This document shows, piece by piece, positions 13,288 through 25,102 of a stretch of DNA of 64,000 nt. Made by a program: the position numbers and the translations under genes. How positions within the stretch are numbered: position 1 is the stretch's first letter; each line of letters begins with the position of its first letter. A model generated the notes under the pieces. That model ran no database searches, was not told where the DNA came from, and was given only the letters and a program-made list of their open reading frames with translations. Source of the DNA: Salticus scenicus (lineage: Eukaryota > Arthropoda > Arachnida > Araneae > Salticidae); NCBI GenBank assembly GCA_963930645.1, contig OZ005653.1, forward strand, positions 114,448,259-114,512,258. The letters are read 5' to 3'.

Positions 13288-15012
13288 CACTGGTAAAAAA
13301 AGGAGGAGGCCACTAGATATGTTTAGAAAAAAAGGAAATCTTTTATTGTTAATGAAATTATTTTTATGTGTAACATTTTGAAACTCATTTACCAAGAAAA
13401 TATCCGTACCATTATCATGATTTTGAAAAATAAATTATTAAGGACAACAAAATTAGTTTCTACGTTTTTAAACTCTGTAAAAAAAAGTAGAAGGACAGCC
13501 ATACGAAATATAAAATATAAGCGATATTAGTAAGGAATACTCTTCTCAATATCTCTTATGACTTCGAATACTATATTTGGAAGTAAATCATGCAAAGATT
13601 GGATTTCTGTTTGGCAAAAATTAGCCTATGAGCTATTCAAATCTTTTCGAAGCTCAGAAAGGAATTCAAACTTTTCCCCCCCAGCATATACTTGACGAAT
13701 AAGCATTGGGGCCAGGTGTTTTCCACCTTGTTAAACTCAGCGCTTTTAGCTAACTTTGCTAAAACCTGCACATTATTTGCAAAGAACCATTTTTTAACTC
13801 CATTGGTGGTGTGAATGGAGGCTTCATCTTGTTAAAATATCCACTCTTCTCCACCTAATTCAGAGCCATAAGAAGCTCATACTAGGCGAGACGTATTAAC
13901 CCTGGACGATATATTTAACGCCCCAGCTCGCCCGGTGGCTCGCCAGCTGTTCGGTGTCTTTTTCTAGTCAATTTTGTCGTTTTATTACTTCCGGTGTGTG
14001 TGTTTTTTTTTGTTTTGTTTTTTTTGTTTTTTTTACACACTTGACATTGTGAGTTTTTTTGGTTTTCTTCCCATGCTATTTCTATGGGGTTTTTAGCTCT
14101 TTTTCCCCTCTTTTTCTACATTCTAAAGTGCACTTCAATATAGTCTGTATGTTTCAGCCTACTACTGAAAAGGCCAGCCTTGTTCTTCCATATCCAATTG
14201 CTTAAAAAATATCACCCCCCCCCCCACACACACACACACTTCAATTTTTCGAGTTGAATAAAATTCTTCTTCATTACTTAGGCAATGCCAGTATTATTTG
14301 TATCCATCTAAATAGTCTGTTAAGCTTCTTCTCGTCTAAAAATATTGTAGAAGCCCCATCCTAGGTCCAAGACATGTTTTCTTTGGTCCATGATACACGG
14401 TAATCAATTTGTGTTTTTTTTTTCCTCTTTGGATGATGATTCCGCCTTTTGAAAATGAATATTTGGATCTTGTTATGTAGTTGTAAACTGTTTGCCTGGA
14501 CACGTGAGTAAGTTCCGATTGATTTTGGACCTTTGCGATACTGCCATTGCTCTTTTTAAGCGCATGAGCAAGTTTTCTTCCATCGTAAGGCATTAACGTT
14601 TTAGGTCTACCAGTCTTTTTTCTTTTCCTATCTGGCTTTCTGATAAAGTTAGAAACTGTATTATAGCTGACGTGCAGTATACGAATAATCTGTCTAACAC
14701 CTTTACTATTAATATTATGTGTAACAATTTGCCTGTTTTGGAAATAATTTAAAGGTACTCTTCTAGGCAGTCTGAAAAGAAAATAACAATGCAATTTTTT
14801 ACAAAATACGTTTTCGTCAACAAAAGTAGTTAATGAAAACTCAATATTTACTCTTTTATTCGTGCACAGTCCGCCGAATAGCAAATTTTGGAAAGTGTCC
14901 TTCTACTTTTTTTACACTCTCGAAATCATGAATACTACTTTTTCTACAATGCGTTATTTAGCATTAGTAGTAGAAATTTCCTTTTTACGTGAAATTAAAG
15001 AAGTTTTTGTTA

Positions 15013-15046
<34 letters not shown>

Positions 15047-15141
15047 TATGTATAAGAATCTAATAGCCAGGATAAAAATACGGAAAATGATTTACAAAAA
15101 TCGACAAAATCGACTAACCTTCTATATTTTTTTACACAGTG
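13288..15141 (-). mobile_element. Decayed Tc1-family element with double (IR/DR-type) ends
   Basis: The outer ends start CACTGGTAAAAAAAGGAGG at 13288 and, inverted, end ...TTTTTTTACACAGTG at 15141; both are flanked by TA. A second inverted pair based on GTAAAAAAAGTAGAAGGACA lies inside (about 13475 and 14896). Each end therefore carries an inner repeat, as in Tc3 and Sleeping Beauty-type elements. The transposase between them is on the minus strand and broken. Confidence 0.7.
13560..14884 (-). pseudogene. Tc1-like (DD34E) transposase remnant
   Basis: The first 182 codons (14884-14336) are open. They show two helix-turn-helix-like segments (around SKGVRQIIRILHVSYNTV and THVSRQTVYNYI) joined by the Tc1-type GRPK linker. 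Beyond that the frame is broken. DEKK with the first Asp is near 14330. QDEASIHTT with the second Asp is near 13820. VENTW with the Glu is at about 13715. Exactly 34 residues separate the second Asp from the Glu, the Tc1 spacing. Between the first and second Asp lie stops and a GT-rich non-coding stretch. The usual SPDLNPIENLWG block has decayed around the Glu. The enzyme cannot be active. Confidence 0.75.
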
Positions 15142-16108
15142 TATATATTATCTTTTCCAAAAATACATTTATTTTTCATAGATGAAATATTTGGTGTGGA
15201 ATGAAGTTTTCATTAAAAAGTTTTTGTACGGTAAGTGCACCAGTGATTGACAGTTTTAGAGCAATCTCTGATGTGTTTAATGTTCTAGTCATTAGAAAAT
15301 ATTTTTAGAAATCTTAATTTAGTACATATGGTATAAAAGACATTCAGAACCACATATATGTTAAAACATATACATTTGATAATAATTATTTTGTTTTATG
15401 ACTTTTTATTTGACACCCACTCAGTGTTCCAGTAATTGGCACTGCCAGTTTTTCATTTTATCAGTAATTGACCCCTATGTTCCAGTGTTTGACATTGCTA
15501 GTTATTCATTTTACCAGTTATTAGCACCCTATGCTCCAGTGTTTGACATAAAATGTTAAAATTCTTATATGTAAAATATGTGATTATATTATTTTTCTTG
15601 TATATTAATTATTTAGTGATGGGTGTCAATTACTGGAGAATGCCAATCATATACCTTAATTGGGGGGCATAATGTTTGAAAAATGGGACATCATTTCTTT
15701 TCTTTTCTTTTCCTTTCCTTTCTTTCTTTCTTTCTTTTTTTTTTTTTTTTTTTGTCTTTTCTTTTGCAGTTTTGCATATGCTCTACATAAAAATTAATTA
15801 TTTTTATTTTGTTTTAAATATATATGATTTTTAAAAGATATATGTTAATGAAAGACGCTATATGGCATTAGAAAAACAAAAATGCAGTTGGATATTTAAT
15901 GCAAATGTTAGTAGATTAATAGATAGATTTCTACTAAGACAAACCGAAACAGATATTATGACGGCTGACTTGTATTATTTACAATCTCTTCAACAATACT
16001 TCGAAAATTATCCATTCCTGAACGCTATTACAATTCAATAATTCATTATGTTAAATTTAACTAAAAATTTGGAATGTTTGTTATATAAATCTATCTATCT
16101 ATCTATAC

Positions 16109-16163
<55 letters not shown>

Positions 16164-16895
16164 GAAAAAATATAACAAAGCATATTTGGAAATAAAGTTA
16201 ATTTCATAAAAAATTCATTTTCATGCGTAAAACCACAAAAAAAAAAAAAAAAAAAAAACATGTATTTAAATAACTTATTAGCATAATCAAATTAATTTAG
16301 GATACTTAGGTAAATATCTTCATTCATTTAACTTTTAAAAACTTGGAAGGTGACTGGAAAATATTTTAGTTTTTATTGCAGGTTCTATACTATATAAATA
16401 TGTATATTATAATTTTACGGTATTTTTTTTTTTTTTTTTTTTTAACAATACATTTTAAAATATTTTGATCAGTAATTTAATCCGATGAACGATTTAGGAA
16501 TTCGATTTATGTATAATTGATGAAAAAGAGATTTTATAAAAATAATTCGTTCTGATTAGTTTAATTATCTATCAATATTTAAAAGTTTAAAAACTAAATC
16601 ATTTTTCTATTTTAAATGAAATTGATACTCATTAACTTTTTGTATGTATAAAAAATGTGTACGAAAAGATTAATGTAATATAAACTATACAATTGTACAA
16701 GATATTAAATTAAAAATATATTTTTTTGCTAGTCACAATAATCGATGATTCAATTTCTATTTATCTTTTAATCTTTCAGTTTATATATACATTTTTTTTT
16801 TAATTTCAAAATGTAATTAATCACAAAAGATTCATAATGAAAATATTTTTAATAACGTAAGCCCTGATGATTTGTTTTTAAATTTGTTTATTATT

Positions 16896-16942
<47 letters not shown>

Positions 16943-17700
16943 TTAAAGATATAAATCATTTTAACTCAAACGTTTTTTGTTGTTGTTGTTGGATTTAACT
17001 ATGAACCTTTAGAACTAATGCCAAAGATTAATTAAAATTTAATTTATTTGAGTTTCATCGGTATGGTCTTTGGATTTCATTTAAAATACATCATTTAACA
17101 AAATTAAATTAAACTTTTTTTTTATCATAATTAAAACTTGGATAATTATTTTTTTAATTAATCTTTGACTTTTGCCGAAGAAAAAATATCATCTAAAATT
17201 AATAAATTATACACATATATATATATATATACTGCTAAACGTTTATTAACCGACATAAAAAAAAGAGAAGATTCTAGATCCAAACAGTATTGTTTTGTTT
17301 GTTTGTTTGTTTGCTCATAAATTATGAAAGGATGCTACAATTTTGATACTTTTTGTTTTGCCGTAAAAGTTTTGGTCTGCAGTAGGTCTCATAGTAATAG
17401 CTTTAGGATTTACAGAAAATAGAAGGTGCCTAAGAAAGTCACTGAACTTCTTCTAACTGCTGAACGGCTGCAGCTGTTGTCATAAAAATGTTATGAATGT
17501 GTAATTAAGTAGTCATGCGTTGCAAGATTTAACTGCTTACAACGCTACCTGAAAAAATAAAACGGAGTTATTGTTCCTATTTCAAAATCGGTTTAAGTTA
17601 GGGAAAAAATTGAATTAAAAAGTTGTAGGGCGCCATCCGTTTAGTAGGAAAAGAGAGTTTATAGATATTAATGTTAAAAAAACAGAACGCTTAAAACGTG
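15142..17700. other. AT-rich non-coding stretch with microsatellites
   Basis: No gene is supported. It holds a CT-rich tract near 15696-15752, (TA)n at about 16107-16160, 16901-16938 and 17216-17230, and several poly-A/T runs. A 54-bp minisatellite is listed separately. Confidence 0.6.
15426..15560. repeat. Minisatellite, about 54-bp unit, about 2.5 copies
   Basis: TGTTCCAGT.ATTG.CA, a CCAGT or GCTAGT block, TTCATTTTA.CAGT and ACCCTATG recur at 15426, 15480 and 15534. An inverted, weaker match (GTGTCAATTACTGGA) lies near 15636. This may be the eroded end of a DNA transposon. Confidence 0.6.
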
Positions 17701-17768
17701 TATTTGTTCATTCACAATTCCTATACAACGCACATTTGAAATGCATTGCACAAGTGGTTGCATAGCGG

Positions 17769-18050
17769 TTGGCACGCACTTTGTGTAAACTTGAAAGTTG
17801 TAACCTCTCTAATTTTACCTTAATGTCCATTTCAAAGAATTTGTCTATGGTGCCCTCTAATATTACGCAGATTTTGAATTCTGTCATTGAATTCTTTATG
17901 AGCAAAAATTATCCAGGTGTTCTACATACAAAAGTTACACTGAAAATGTTAACCACTGGAGATACGACTCAAAAATTTATTAAGCTAGAATACAAGAAAG
18001 GAGGAAACATTCAAACCGTGTTTTCTCCGAAGAAAAAAAAAAAGAGTTAG
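17769..18050 (+). CDS. Unidentified 93-codon ORF
   Basis: The ORF ends in a run of Lys codons made by a poly-A tract. The middle (from about residue 40) has ordinary-looking composition, unlike the low-complexity frames around it. It lies about 300 bp upstream of a BEL/Pao gag fragment on the same strand and may be part of the same dead element. I do not recognise the sequence and cannot exclude chance. Confidence 0.2.
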   Translation: MARTLCKLESCNLSNFTLMSISKNLSMVPSNITQILNSVIEFFMSKNYPGVLHTKVTLKMLTTGDTTQKFIKLEYKKGGNIQTVFSPKKKKKS

Positions 18051-18361
18051 TGATTTTTCTTTAAACCTAACATAAAAATAGTCTGTCTACATATCTTCCT
18101 AGATATGTCTACATATTTTTCTAGTATTTAGTAATATATATAAACAAACAATAATTAGGTTTTAAGTTTAGTTATTTTTTAATTTATTAGTATTTGCGTT
18201 GTTTGAAAAATTGTATCTGAAGGAGAAAGCGCGGTTTGAATGTTTGCTCCTTAAACGAAGGAAGAAGTGAAAGCATTTGAGAAATGAAGACTCCGTCGAT
18301 CATGCTGCAAAAAAAATGTTTGCGTTAATTTAGCGGAGAATGGACCTATTATTTATAACTC

Positions 18362-18634
18362 TGGTGTCAATTCAAAAGAATATACGAAGATAAGGATACG
18401 AACGATGCAGACGAATTTCAGTGCTCATTTACACCAAAGTCTCGAACCAGATACATTGCTGACAGTTTCCCAGCTGCGACAGAAAACTGCAGGAAATTAA
18501 CTGAATACTTACAATTAAGATATGGACAGGATGTTACATCAAATCAAAAATATGAGCACGATCTTTTGAACTTAGTGTTTATAATCATGGAAATAGAGAA
18601 ATACAATTTACACATTTTGCATGAAAAAAAATGA
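18362..18634 (+). pseudogene. BEL/Pao gag (DUF1759-type) fragment
   Basis: An open stretch from 18362 reads WCQFKRIYEDKD, then a segment ending SRTRYIADSFPAATENC, then KLTEYLQLRYGQDV. The order 'W..F...ED', 'A..V..FPATAENY' and 'L..RFG..D' is typical of DUF1759, the capsid-like gag region of BEL/Pao elements. No start codon is in frame. The frame ends with a stop after a poly-Lys tract at 18634, and no zinc knuckle, protease or RT follows. This is a truncated relic. It differs from the gag of the intact element at 42-47 kb, so it belongs to another BEL lineage. Confidence 0.6.
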
Positions 18635-19048
18635 AGTAATAATGGATCCGTGCGAATCAAAACTGTACATTGGACTTATCTTAAAAATATCAGGGAAAAG
18701 CTTGAAAACAACTTGATTGCTTCAGCTTGAAATTTTTAAATGTATATAAAAATCGTAATAACGGATAGATGTGCTTAAAAAAATGTATTTTCATAAAACA
18801 TATCAAGGTCTCAGCTAAATTCAACTTGATCCGCCATATTTGTAGAAAATGGTGACCACCTCAAAATTTTAAAGTCAGATGAAAACTTAATTATGAACCG
18901 ATTTCAATTAAACCTAATACATACATAATACATATTAAATTGTTACAAATTTATAAATCATTTCGATCAGCCATTCTGTTTCAAAATGACGGCTACTCCA
19001 AATGAAGTAAAAAAAAAAAAATAACTTACTCTTCCGATTGAGCCGAAA

Positions 19049-19092
<44 letters not shown>

Positions 19093-19131
19093 TATATAAA
19101 AATTACACCGCATAAAAGCCATTTTATAACG

Positions 19132-19504
19132 ATAAGTAGACAATAAGACTTCTTCGCACACCATAAGTTTTAAGCCAGCACCACCGGTTTCGAAAGGACG
19201 TAGCCTTCCTTCATCAGGTGCAAAAACACGTGCTACTGCCTTGGAGGCAAAAGCAAGACTGAAAGCAGGGCAAAATCCAGAGGGGGAGGAGCAACACAAA
19301 CAACCAATAGGAAGCATCATGCAGGACCAATCACAGAGGAACACGCATGCACACACAAAAACAAAAGGAGGAGGGAAGGAATAAACAATTAATTTTTTTT
19401 AATGATTTATTTATGTATTTTTTATTATTTATTTATTTATTTATGTATTTTTTAAATTAATATTATACTAATAAGTAAATTTAATAAAATTAATTAATTA
19501 ATTA

Positions 19505-19536
<32 letters not shown>

Positions 19537-19648
19537 TTTAGAATTATTTAATTATAACTATTATTATGTTATAAACATAATGAAGGAAATTATTTAATTG
19601 AATTAAACAAATTTTTCCAGGCTGTAGACAGCAATTTTGGTGATTAAC
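19132..19648 (-). mobile_element. Inverted-repeat element carrying a hammerhead-like motif (copy with empty BEL site)
   Basis: The sequence from ATTCTTCGCACACCATAAG-like DNA near 19148, through GGAGGAGCAACACAAACAAC, to TTTTTCCAGGCTGTAGACAG near 19628 matches, with substitutions, the repeat at 41.34-41.75 kb joined to 48.33 kb. It keeps the uninterrupted junction CCAGGCTGTAGACAGCA. In the 41.7-kb copy that junction is split by the BEL element. Flanking ATTTTATAACGAT occurs on both sides (about 19120 and 19652), a possible target duplication. A (TA)n tract lies at about 19051-19088. No ORF is supported. Confidence 0.65.
19176..19225 (-). ncRNA. Hammerhead-ribozyme-like motif, probably inactive
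   Basis: Minus-strand order: GCAC, CTGATGA, a stem GGAAGG/CCTTTC with loop CTACGT, GAAA, CCGG, TG, then GTGC. This is the hammerhead layout (stem I GCAC/GTGC, CUGANGA core, stem II, GAAA, short stem III). Where the two other copies have T just before stem I (the expected cleavage position, which must not be G), this copy has G, and stem II has a wobble pair. I infer it is dead. One extra base lies between CTGATGA and stem II. Confidence 0.4.
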
Positions 19649-20295
19649 CTCATTTTATAACGATTTATATTGAAATGAAAAAAAAAAAATTACAATTTTC
19701 TATAAACATTAGTTATAAATAGTTAATTTAAAAAACTTATTGTTTCATACCTAGTTCTCTAGGCCAAGTCGTTAACAAATCATTTCCGTGTAGTGGAGGT
19801 TCCAACAGGCTTTTCATGTAGGTGAATAAATAACTGCAGTCTGAAGCAGAACAAAAATAGTTTGAAAATTTATAATTTTTTTAAAAAGACATTATTTTTT
19901 AAATTAAAATTCGAAAAACGTTAAAAAATATGTTTTTAATCAAATTACTAACAACATTCTCTGAAATTAAAAATTGTAAGGAAAAATAAGTAATTACAAA
20001 AGTCGTAATTGTATTATTACCTTTTTTTTTTTTTTTTTTTTTTTCTCAAAATCGAAGAAATTATTGGAAAATATTCATGGTAATAAAATATTAAAAGAAG
20101 AAGAAAAATTAACGCGGGATATCTATCTTTAATTTGTATATTTATATGTGTAATTTCCTATAAGTTAATTTAATTTCCGAAAATAATATAATCTTATAAT
20201 AAATTTGGTTGTGCTGTTTATTCATCACTTTAATTCCTTAATTAACAATTTTCACAGCATGAAAAGAGGAAATTTCTTTTTCAGATATTAAAAAA

Positions 20296-20334
<39 letters not shown>

Positions 20335-20531
20335 TTCTTCTTATTTTATGTGCATCTTAATAATGCACCTTTCGAAAGAAAACATGATATGTAAACAGGA
20401 GAAATGGAAGTTTTCTTTAAACTTCATTACTATTCTATTTTAAATCCATTTAGGTAAATATATTACTAATAATAAGGTTTTCACTGATCTCCTTAATAAA
20501 TATTATTGGTATGTAAATATTTCTAATTGTT

Positions 20532-20567
<36 letters not shown>

Positions 20568-20672
20568 AAACTAATTGTTCTTGTTTTCGTTATTATTATT
20601 ATTATTTTCATAACATCTTGATTTACTGCATAAATATCACCCGGATGAAACAAAATACTGTACTCCCTAATA
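19649..20672. other. AT-rich non-coding stretch
   Basis: Contains (TTA)n near 19506-19540 just upstream, (TAA)n at about 20296-20333 and a long poly-A at 20534-20565. No gene is seen. Confidence 0.6.
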
Positions 20673-20883
20673 CAGTCGGCAGCAAAATTATTGAAGCGCA
20701 TACCTCCACTTTTCATGTATATACTTAATTTGATTGCTAATTTTTATCACCAACCCACTTTTTTATAAACAGTATAAGACTAAGATCATGACTTGGCAAA
20801 TATTTACTTTACAAAACAATATTAGGTACCTATATTTTAAAAAGGAATTATTGCTAGTGCGTCAATAATTTTGCTGCCGACTG
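20673..20883. mobile_element. 211-bp MITE (Tc1/mariner type)
   Basis: Inverted ends CAGTCGGCAGCAAAATTATT (left) and its complement at the right end match over more than 20 bp. TA lies directly outside both ends (20671-20672 and 20884-20885). There is no coding capacity. Confidence 0.85.
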
Positions 20884-20930
20884 TACTGCTATTACATTTG
20901 GTTGTATTTATTTGCGCTTTCATATTAGAT

Positions 20931-20965
<35 letters not shown>

Positions 20966-21120
20966 TAAATTATAAGTATCCCATATATAAGAAATATGCA
21001 ATCACGCTTTAGATTACTTTATTAAGGAAGCAAAATTTATGTTATATGTATTTAATTTTAAAGTGGAAGGGAATAAACTTTTATTAAAACAAATTTAAAA
21101 TTATTTTTATTAAGCTATTA

Positions 21121-21178
<58 letters not shown>

Positions 21179-21301
21179 CTATAGAAGATAAAAGTTGAGA
21201 AAAAATAAGCTTTTAGAATACACTTTAGCGATGAAATTAAAAATTAATATTATAATTAAATATAATGAACTAGCAAGAATAAATAAATATTCAAATAAAT
21301 G

Positions 21302-21347
<46 letters not shown>

Positions 21348-22015
21348 GTTAAAAAAATACACATGAATCTGAAGTATATTTATCAAATCCTTTCGCCTAT
21401 TGTTATTTAATACGAATGTTTTAAAAAAAGTTTTAAAAATGAATAACATAATAAATCTATACATTATGTGTTATAGTCTTAATTAACAACGAAATTTTTT
21501 TAATATTTGTTGTACTTACGTAAAGTTTAACATAAGTATTACGATATAGAATGCAGAAGTATGATTTCATGTATTTTTAAATCAATGTCAGATAAATCAT
21601 ACTGAAAGAAAGAAAAAAAAAGTTTTATTCAAGAAAGAAAAAAATATCTCTCACACAACTGTCTTACATCTGTGATTTTCAAATATGTAGGCATATATCG
21701 GATGCATAATTTATTTCGAAAGGAATGATATGCCACAAAATGCTCCCTTCATAAATTATTTTTCAGGCAAACTCTATATATCATACATACATATTTTATT
21801 CTGTTGTCTTTCTGCAATAATTTTTCACTGTACTACATCAACCTATGATTGATTTATAAATATAACCGGCATAAATAACTGTTTCACAGATGTCTTACAA
21901 TTTCAGAAATATCTATTTCAAGATATTATTTTTAAATATATTTATGAATTTAAAGTGATAACATATAATTTCTTCTAGAATTTTCTGTTAATGGCAGACA
22001 CTGGCAGGACAACAC
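20884..22015. other. AT-rich non-coding stretch
   Basis: Contains poly-T at 20934-20963, (TA)n then (GA)n at about 21121-21175, and (TAA)n at about 21301-21346. The last makes the poly-Tyr open frame at 21179-21364, which is not a gene. Confidence 0.65.
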
Positions 22016-23482
22016 ATGTTTAATGAAGGAAGAAAATTTAAACGCTGTTTTAAGACTCTTGTAAAACTGCAATATCATTGGCATGTTGTAACTATTTTAT
22101 TTTCATTGTTGTTACTAATGAACGTTTGCTGTTCTTTAAATTTTCTTAAGCGTAAAAATATGTATGTGATACAGGATGATTTATGGCATGATTTTTGTAT
22201 TATATTGGACAGTGTTGTTGCCGTCTGAATGCGGAAAAAGAAGTTGATAGTAATTATATATGTATGGAATATTTAGGTTAAGGGTATCGTCTCCTTTTTC
22301 CTACCTTTCAGCAGATCCCGTATATCACTGTACTTTACGGACACGAGAAAAGTTATGTACCTCTGGATTCTCTAAGCTATGTTTGCAGCAGCAAGACGTT
22401 CACTGCAATGTCCTTGATGGTCCGGTTACTCAGATGTGTCTCGAACTGTATATCATTCGACACTTTCTGATTTTCGGAATGCTTCACAATCATAGCGATA
22501 ATTTAGCGGATCTTTAGAGTTATGAAGTGCTGCTTTAGGATTTCCATGTGTAAACTGAATTGCCTGTCAGGCATCTACATAATATATTTACAGAAGCTAT
22601 GGCGGGGAATGCTGGCTTGGAACTGCATGAGAAACTGGAATCCACCAAGAAGTAGAAGCTCTGGGCGGTGATCTTCAGGTGCCTCTGCCTGGAGAGACCC
22701 TAGATATTGGATGATATGGCTAGCCAGTTCAATGATAGCTCTCAGTTGATTATCAGCGAAAAATGGCTTCAAAAAACACGTCCCATGTTACAAACATGTT
22801 TCTTACAGAGGAGACGCATAAAAAAAAATGCCACCCCCCTAAAAGTATCACGTATCACGACCATGCGTTTGTGATACAGTGAGTCTCTTGAACGTCGCTC
22901 ATAACAGTTAACAGTAACAAAAGAAAATGTTCGTTGTCTTCGTAGCCACAGTCCAAGAGTTTGCGATCTCCCATACAGAGCTGTCCCAGTACTTGAGCGG
23001 TCACCATCTGGTTAAACCGCACCGGCGGAGGACACGGCCGAAGACACCCACATATACGTGTACTCTCCCATCGGAACAGTTGGCTTATGAGATCCAGTAT
23101 CTGAGGTCTAACTCAAACTCTTGTTCCGCCAGGTGGTCTAATGAACGAAGCACCCATACTCGTATTCAGATTCAGCTTTTGAAGCATCATTTAAACCTCA
23201 CCATCAAATGAAGGACCCCCCTCACACAGCCTTATTCAGCTCTTCAGACATTCTGTGATGTGACACCTTTCCTAGATTTCCTACAGATAGAAAAAAACAC
23301 ATTGATCACATCAGTCTGAGAAAAGCATCTAGATCTTTCTGCTCGAATATAGTGTCAATGCATGGAAGCCTCTCCATGTTTCAACATTCATGCGAGCGGT
23401 AAAACTACTGTCTAGATTTCCATGAAATACAAAACGTGCAACGGGTGGGCTTTGCCGTATCTTTTGTCCCCTTGTACATAAG
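22016..23482. other. GC-richer stretch of unknown origin, possible decayed gene
   Basis: Base composition is more balanced than in the flanks and simple repeats are few. Fragments in several frames have ordinary protein-like composition: minus 22772-22575 with HIIQYLGSLQAEAPEDHRPE, a minus segment near 22930-23190, and minus frames near 22400. They do not join into one frame and carry stops. I recognise no family. A decayed host gene or unfamiliar TE is possible; non-coding unique DNA is the alternative. Confidence 0.3.
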
Positions 23483-23731
23483 TCAGTTTACGCCATCGCA
23501 TAACTTCCGTTGAACTTTGGTAGTCACTACCTTGTTAAAACGATCTGAAAGGAACACGAGACAGAATTCTTCGAGATTCAGACAAACCTTCTCGCTGAAT
23601 CGAGTGCGCAACTTCTGAGCCTCCGTAATCAGATACGTTCTGTCCTGCTCCATCTCACCCAACCTCCAGCCCACTCCAACTAGCTTTGGAAGGTTAATGC
23701 TCTCAAACATTTTGAACCTCTTCATCCCCAA
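23483..23731 (-). pseudogene. Protein-like ORF fragment, unidentified
   Basis: Eighty-two codons are open on the minus strand with balanced composition, including NLPKLVGVGWRLGEMEQD. The 'LPKLVGV.WRL' part faintly recalls the start of a COMM domain, but the following residues do not match and I do not claim it. The frame ends at a stop at 23483. Upstream sequence gives no obvious continuation. It lies at the edge of the GC-richer 22.0-23.8-kb stretch and could be an exon of a dead gene. Confidence 0.25.
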
Positions 23732-23759
23732 ATATATCTTTGCGTTTATTACAGAAGGG

Positions 23760-24924
23760 ACATAGAAGAAAAAGTGAACCAGTTATGACAAATTCGTTGG
23801 TTCGGGTCGTACGTACGACCTCTATGGATCCCAAATGAGGAGAGGGGGTGAATTCTAGTTCCGCATCTTCATGGGACTGTATAGTTCAAAAACGTTTCCT
23901 TTTTACAATGAAGTTTTACTTGGGCAAAGAATGAAATACCATTACAGTCGATTTTCGGAACAGGACAATAAAAAATTGACGAATTCTTGTTTAAATAAAC
24001 CTTTTTTCCATGCTTTTCCCAAAAACTGCTTGAGCTGTTTTCAATAAAACCTGATTTCCACTACACTTAAGCCCGTATGGTGATCCGTTTAATGGTGAAA
24101 TCTAGATGAATAATATTCAGATTGATTTGGCATCTTAAAATTCGTAACTACCATTTTTTATCAAGTCGGTTAAGCTGTAACATAACAGTTGTAACATAAC
24201 AGCTGTAAATTCCTGTTATTTTTTTTCCCCAGGTTGAATGGAAAGTTCATGGAAAACGCTAAATTTCCTGTAATTAAGGATAAATGAGACCAATTTAGTA
24301 TTTAAAAAATAAATCATAAACCTAACTCCTCATCGAAAGCGTTAGAGTCATTTCTAAACACACACGTAAAGAAACATATAAATATTTTTCTTATAAAAAG
24401 TAGTAAAATAAAACACAAAAAGAAAGAATTTTTAAAGTTTAGATAGTAAAAATTTGTGTTTACACATGCGTGGCAAAACAAATAATTTTTCGTATCGCCT
24501 CTTTTGCTTACAGTGTAATTTTTGAAATAGCTGTAAATGAAAATGGCAAATTTTAGCTACAAATTTTACGGCAAGTTATGAAATTTAGGACAAATAAACC
24601 ATAAATCACGACAAATACTATAAATAAAGTATAAGAAAAAACAGTTTAACCGTAAGTTTTACGGCTAAAGTTTGGTAGCGCTGTTTCAAATTTTTACAGT
24701 GTATAATAGACTCGTAACTCTAAATATTACACAATTCCAATTACGAAACTTCCAGCGGACAAGAAGTAAAGAACATTTCTCTATAACTATAGAATAAATT
24801 TGCATCCAGTTAGAGTATTATTATGGCCCGTAAATTGAATATGGAAATAAAATATATGCTCAAACAGCTTAAATCGAAAAGGAAAATTGCATATGAGAAT
24901 TTTGGTGGTATGGATTAAGATTGG
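23760..24924. other. Non-coding, no feature recognised
   Basis: AT-rich with no coding signal. ACAGTGTA occurs at about 24511 and 24697, and GTAACATAACAG is duplicated near 24177-24205. These may be traces of old MITEs, but I could not pair their ends. Confidence 0.45.
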
Positions 24925-25102
24925 TTGATGTTACGATTAAAGCCCACTGACTGCTCTCGGGTCGTAAGCGTGAAAGAGCCCTCTGTGGGGAACTTTCCAA
25001 TTGTTCCTAGCCCATATTTTCAAATGTTTCGAGGAAACCACGGGGAACTCCAAAAGTCTATGCCGAAGAGTGAGACCTACGATCGAACCCAGAACCTCAC
25101 GT
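24925..25102 (-). mobile_element. SINE-like sequence (tRNA-type B box)
   Basis: The minus strand contains GGTTCTGGGTTCGATC, close to a tRNA T-arm/B box. A block containing TTCCCCGTGGTTTCCTCG follows, reminiscent of conserved SINE bodies in arthropods. No convincing A box is present, so the copy may be truncated. It directly abuts the LTR starting at 25103. Confidence 0.35.

Noticed and set aside
14862..15185. 107-codon plus-strand ORF
   Set aside because: Contains poly-A and (TA)n and lies in the right end of the dead Tc1-family element.
18967..19356. 129-codon minus-strand ORF across the hammerhead repeat
   Set aside because: Built from a (TA)n tract and the repeat itself; the paralogous copy at 41.3-41.6 kb is broken in the same frame.
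21179..21364. Poly-Tyr ORF
   Set aside because: Produced entirely by a (TAA)n microsatellite read on the minus strand.
23483..23731. COMM-domain protein exon
   Set aside because: Only 'LPKLVGV.WRL' is suggestive; the rest does not follow the family.
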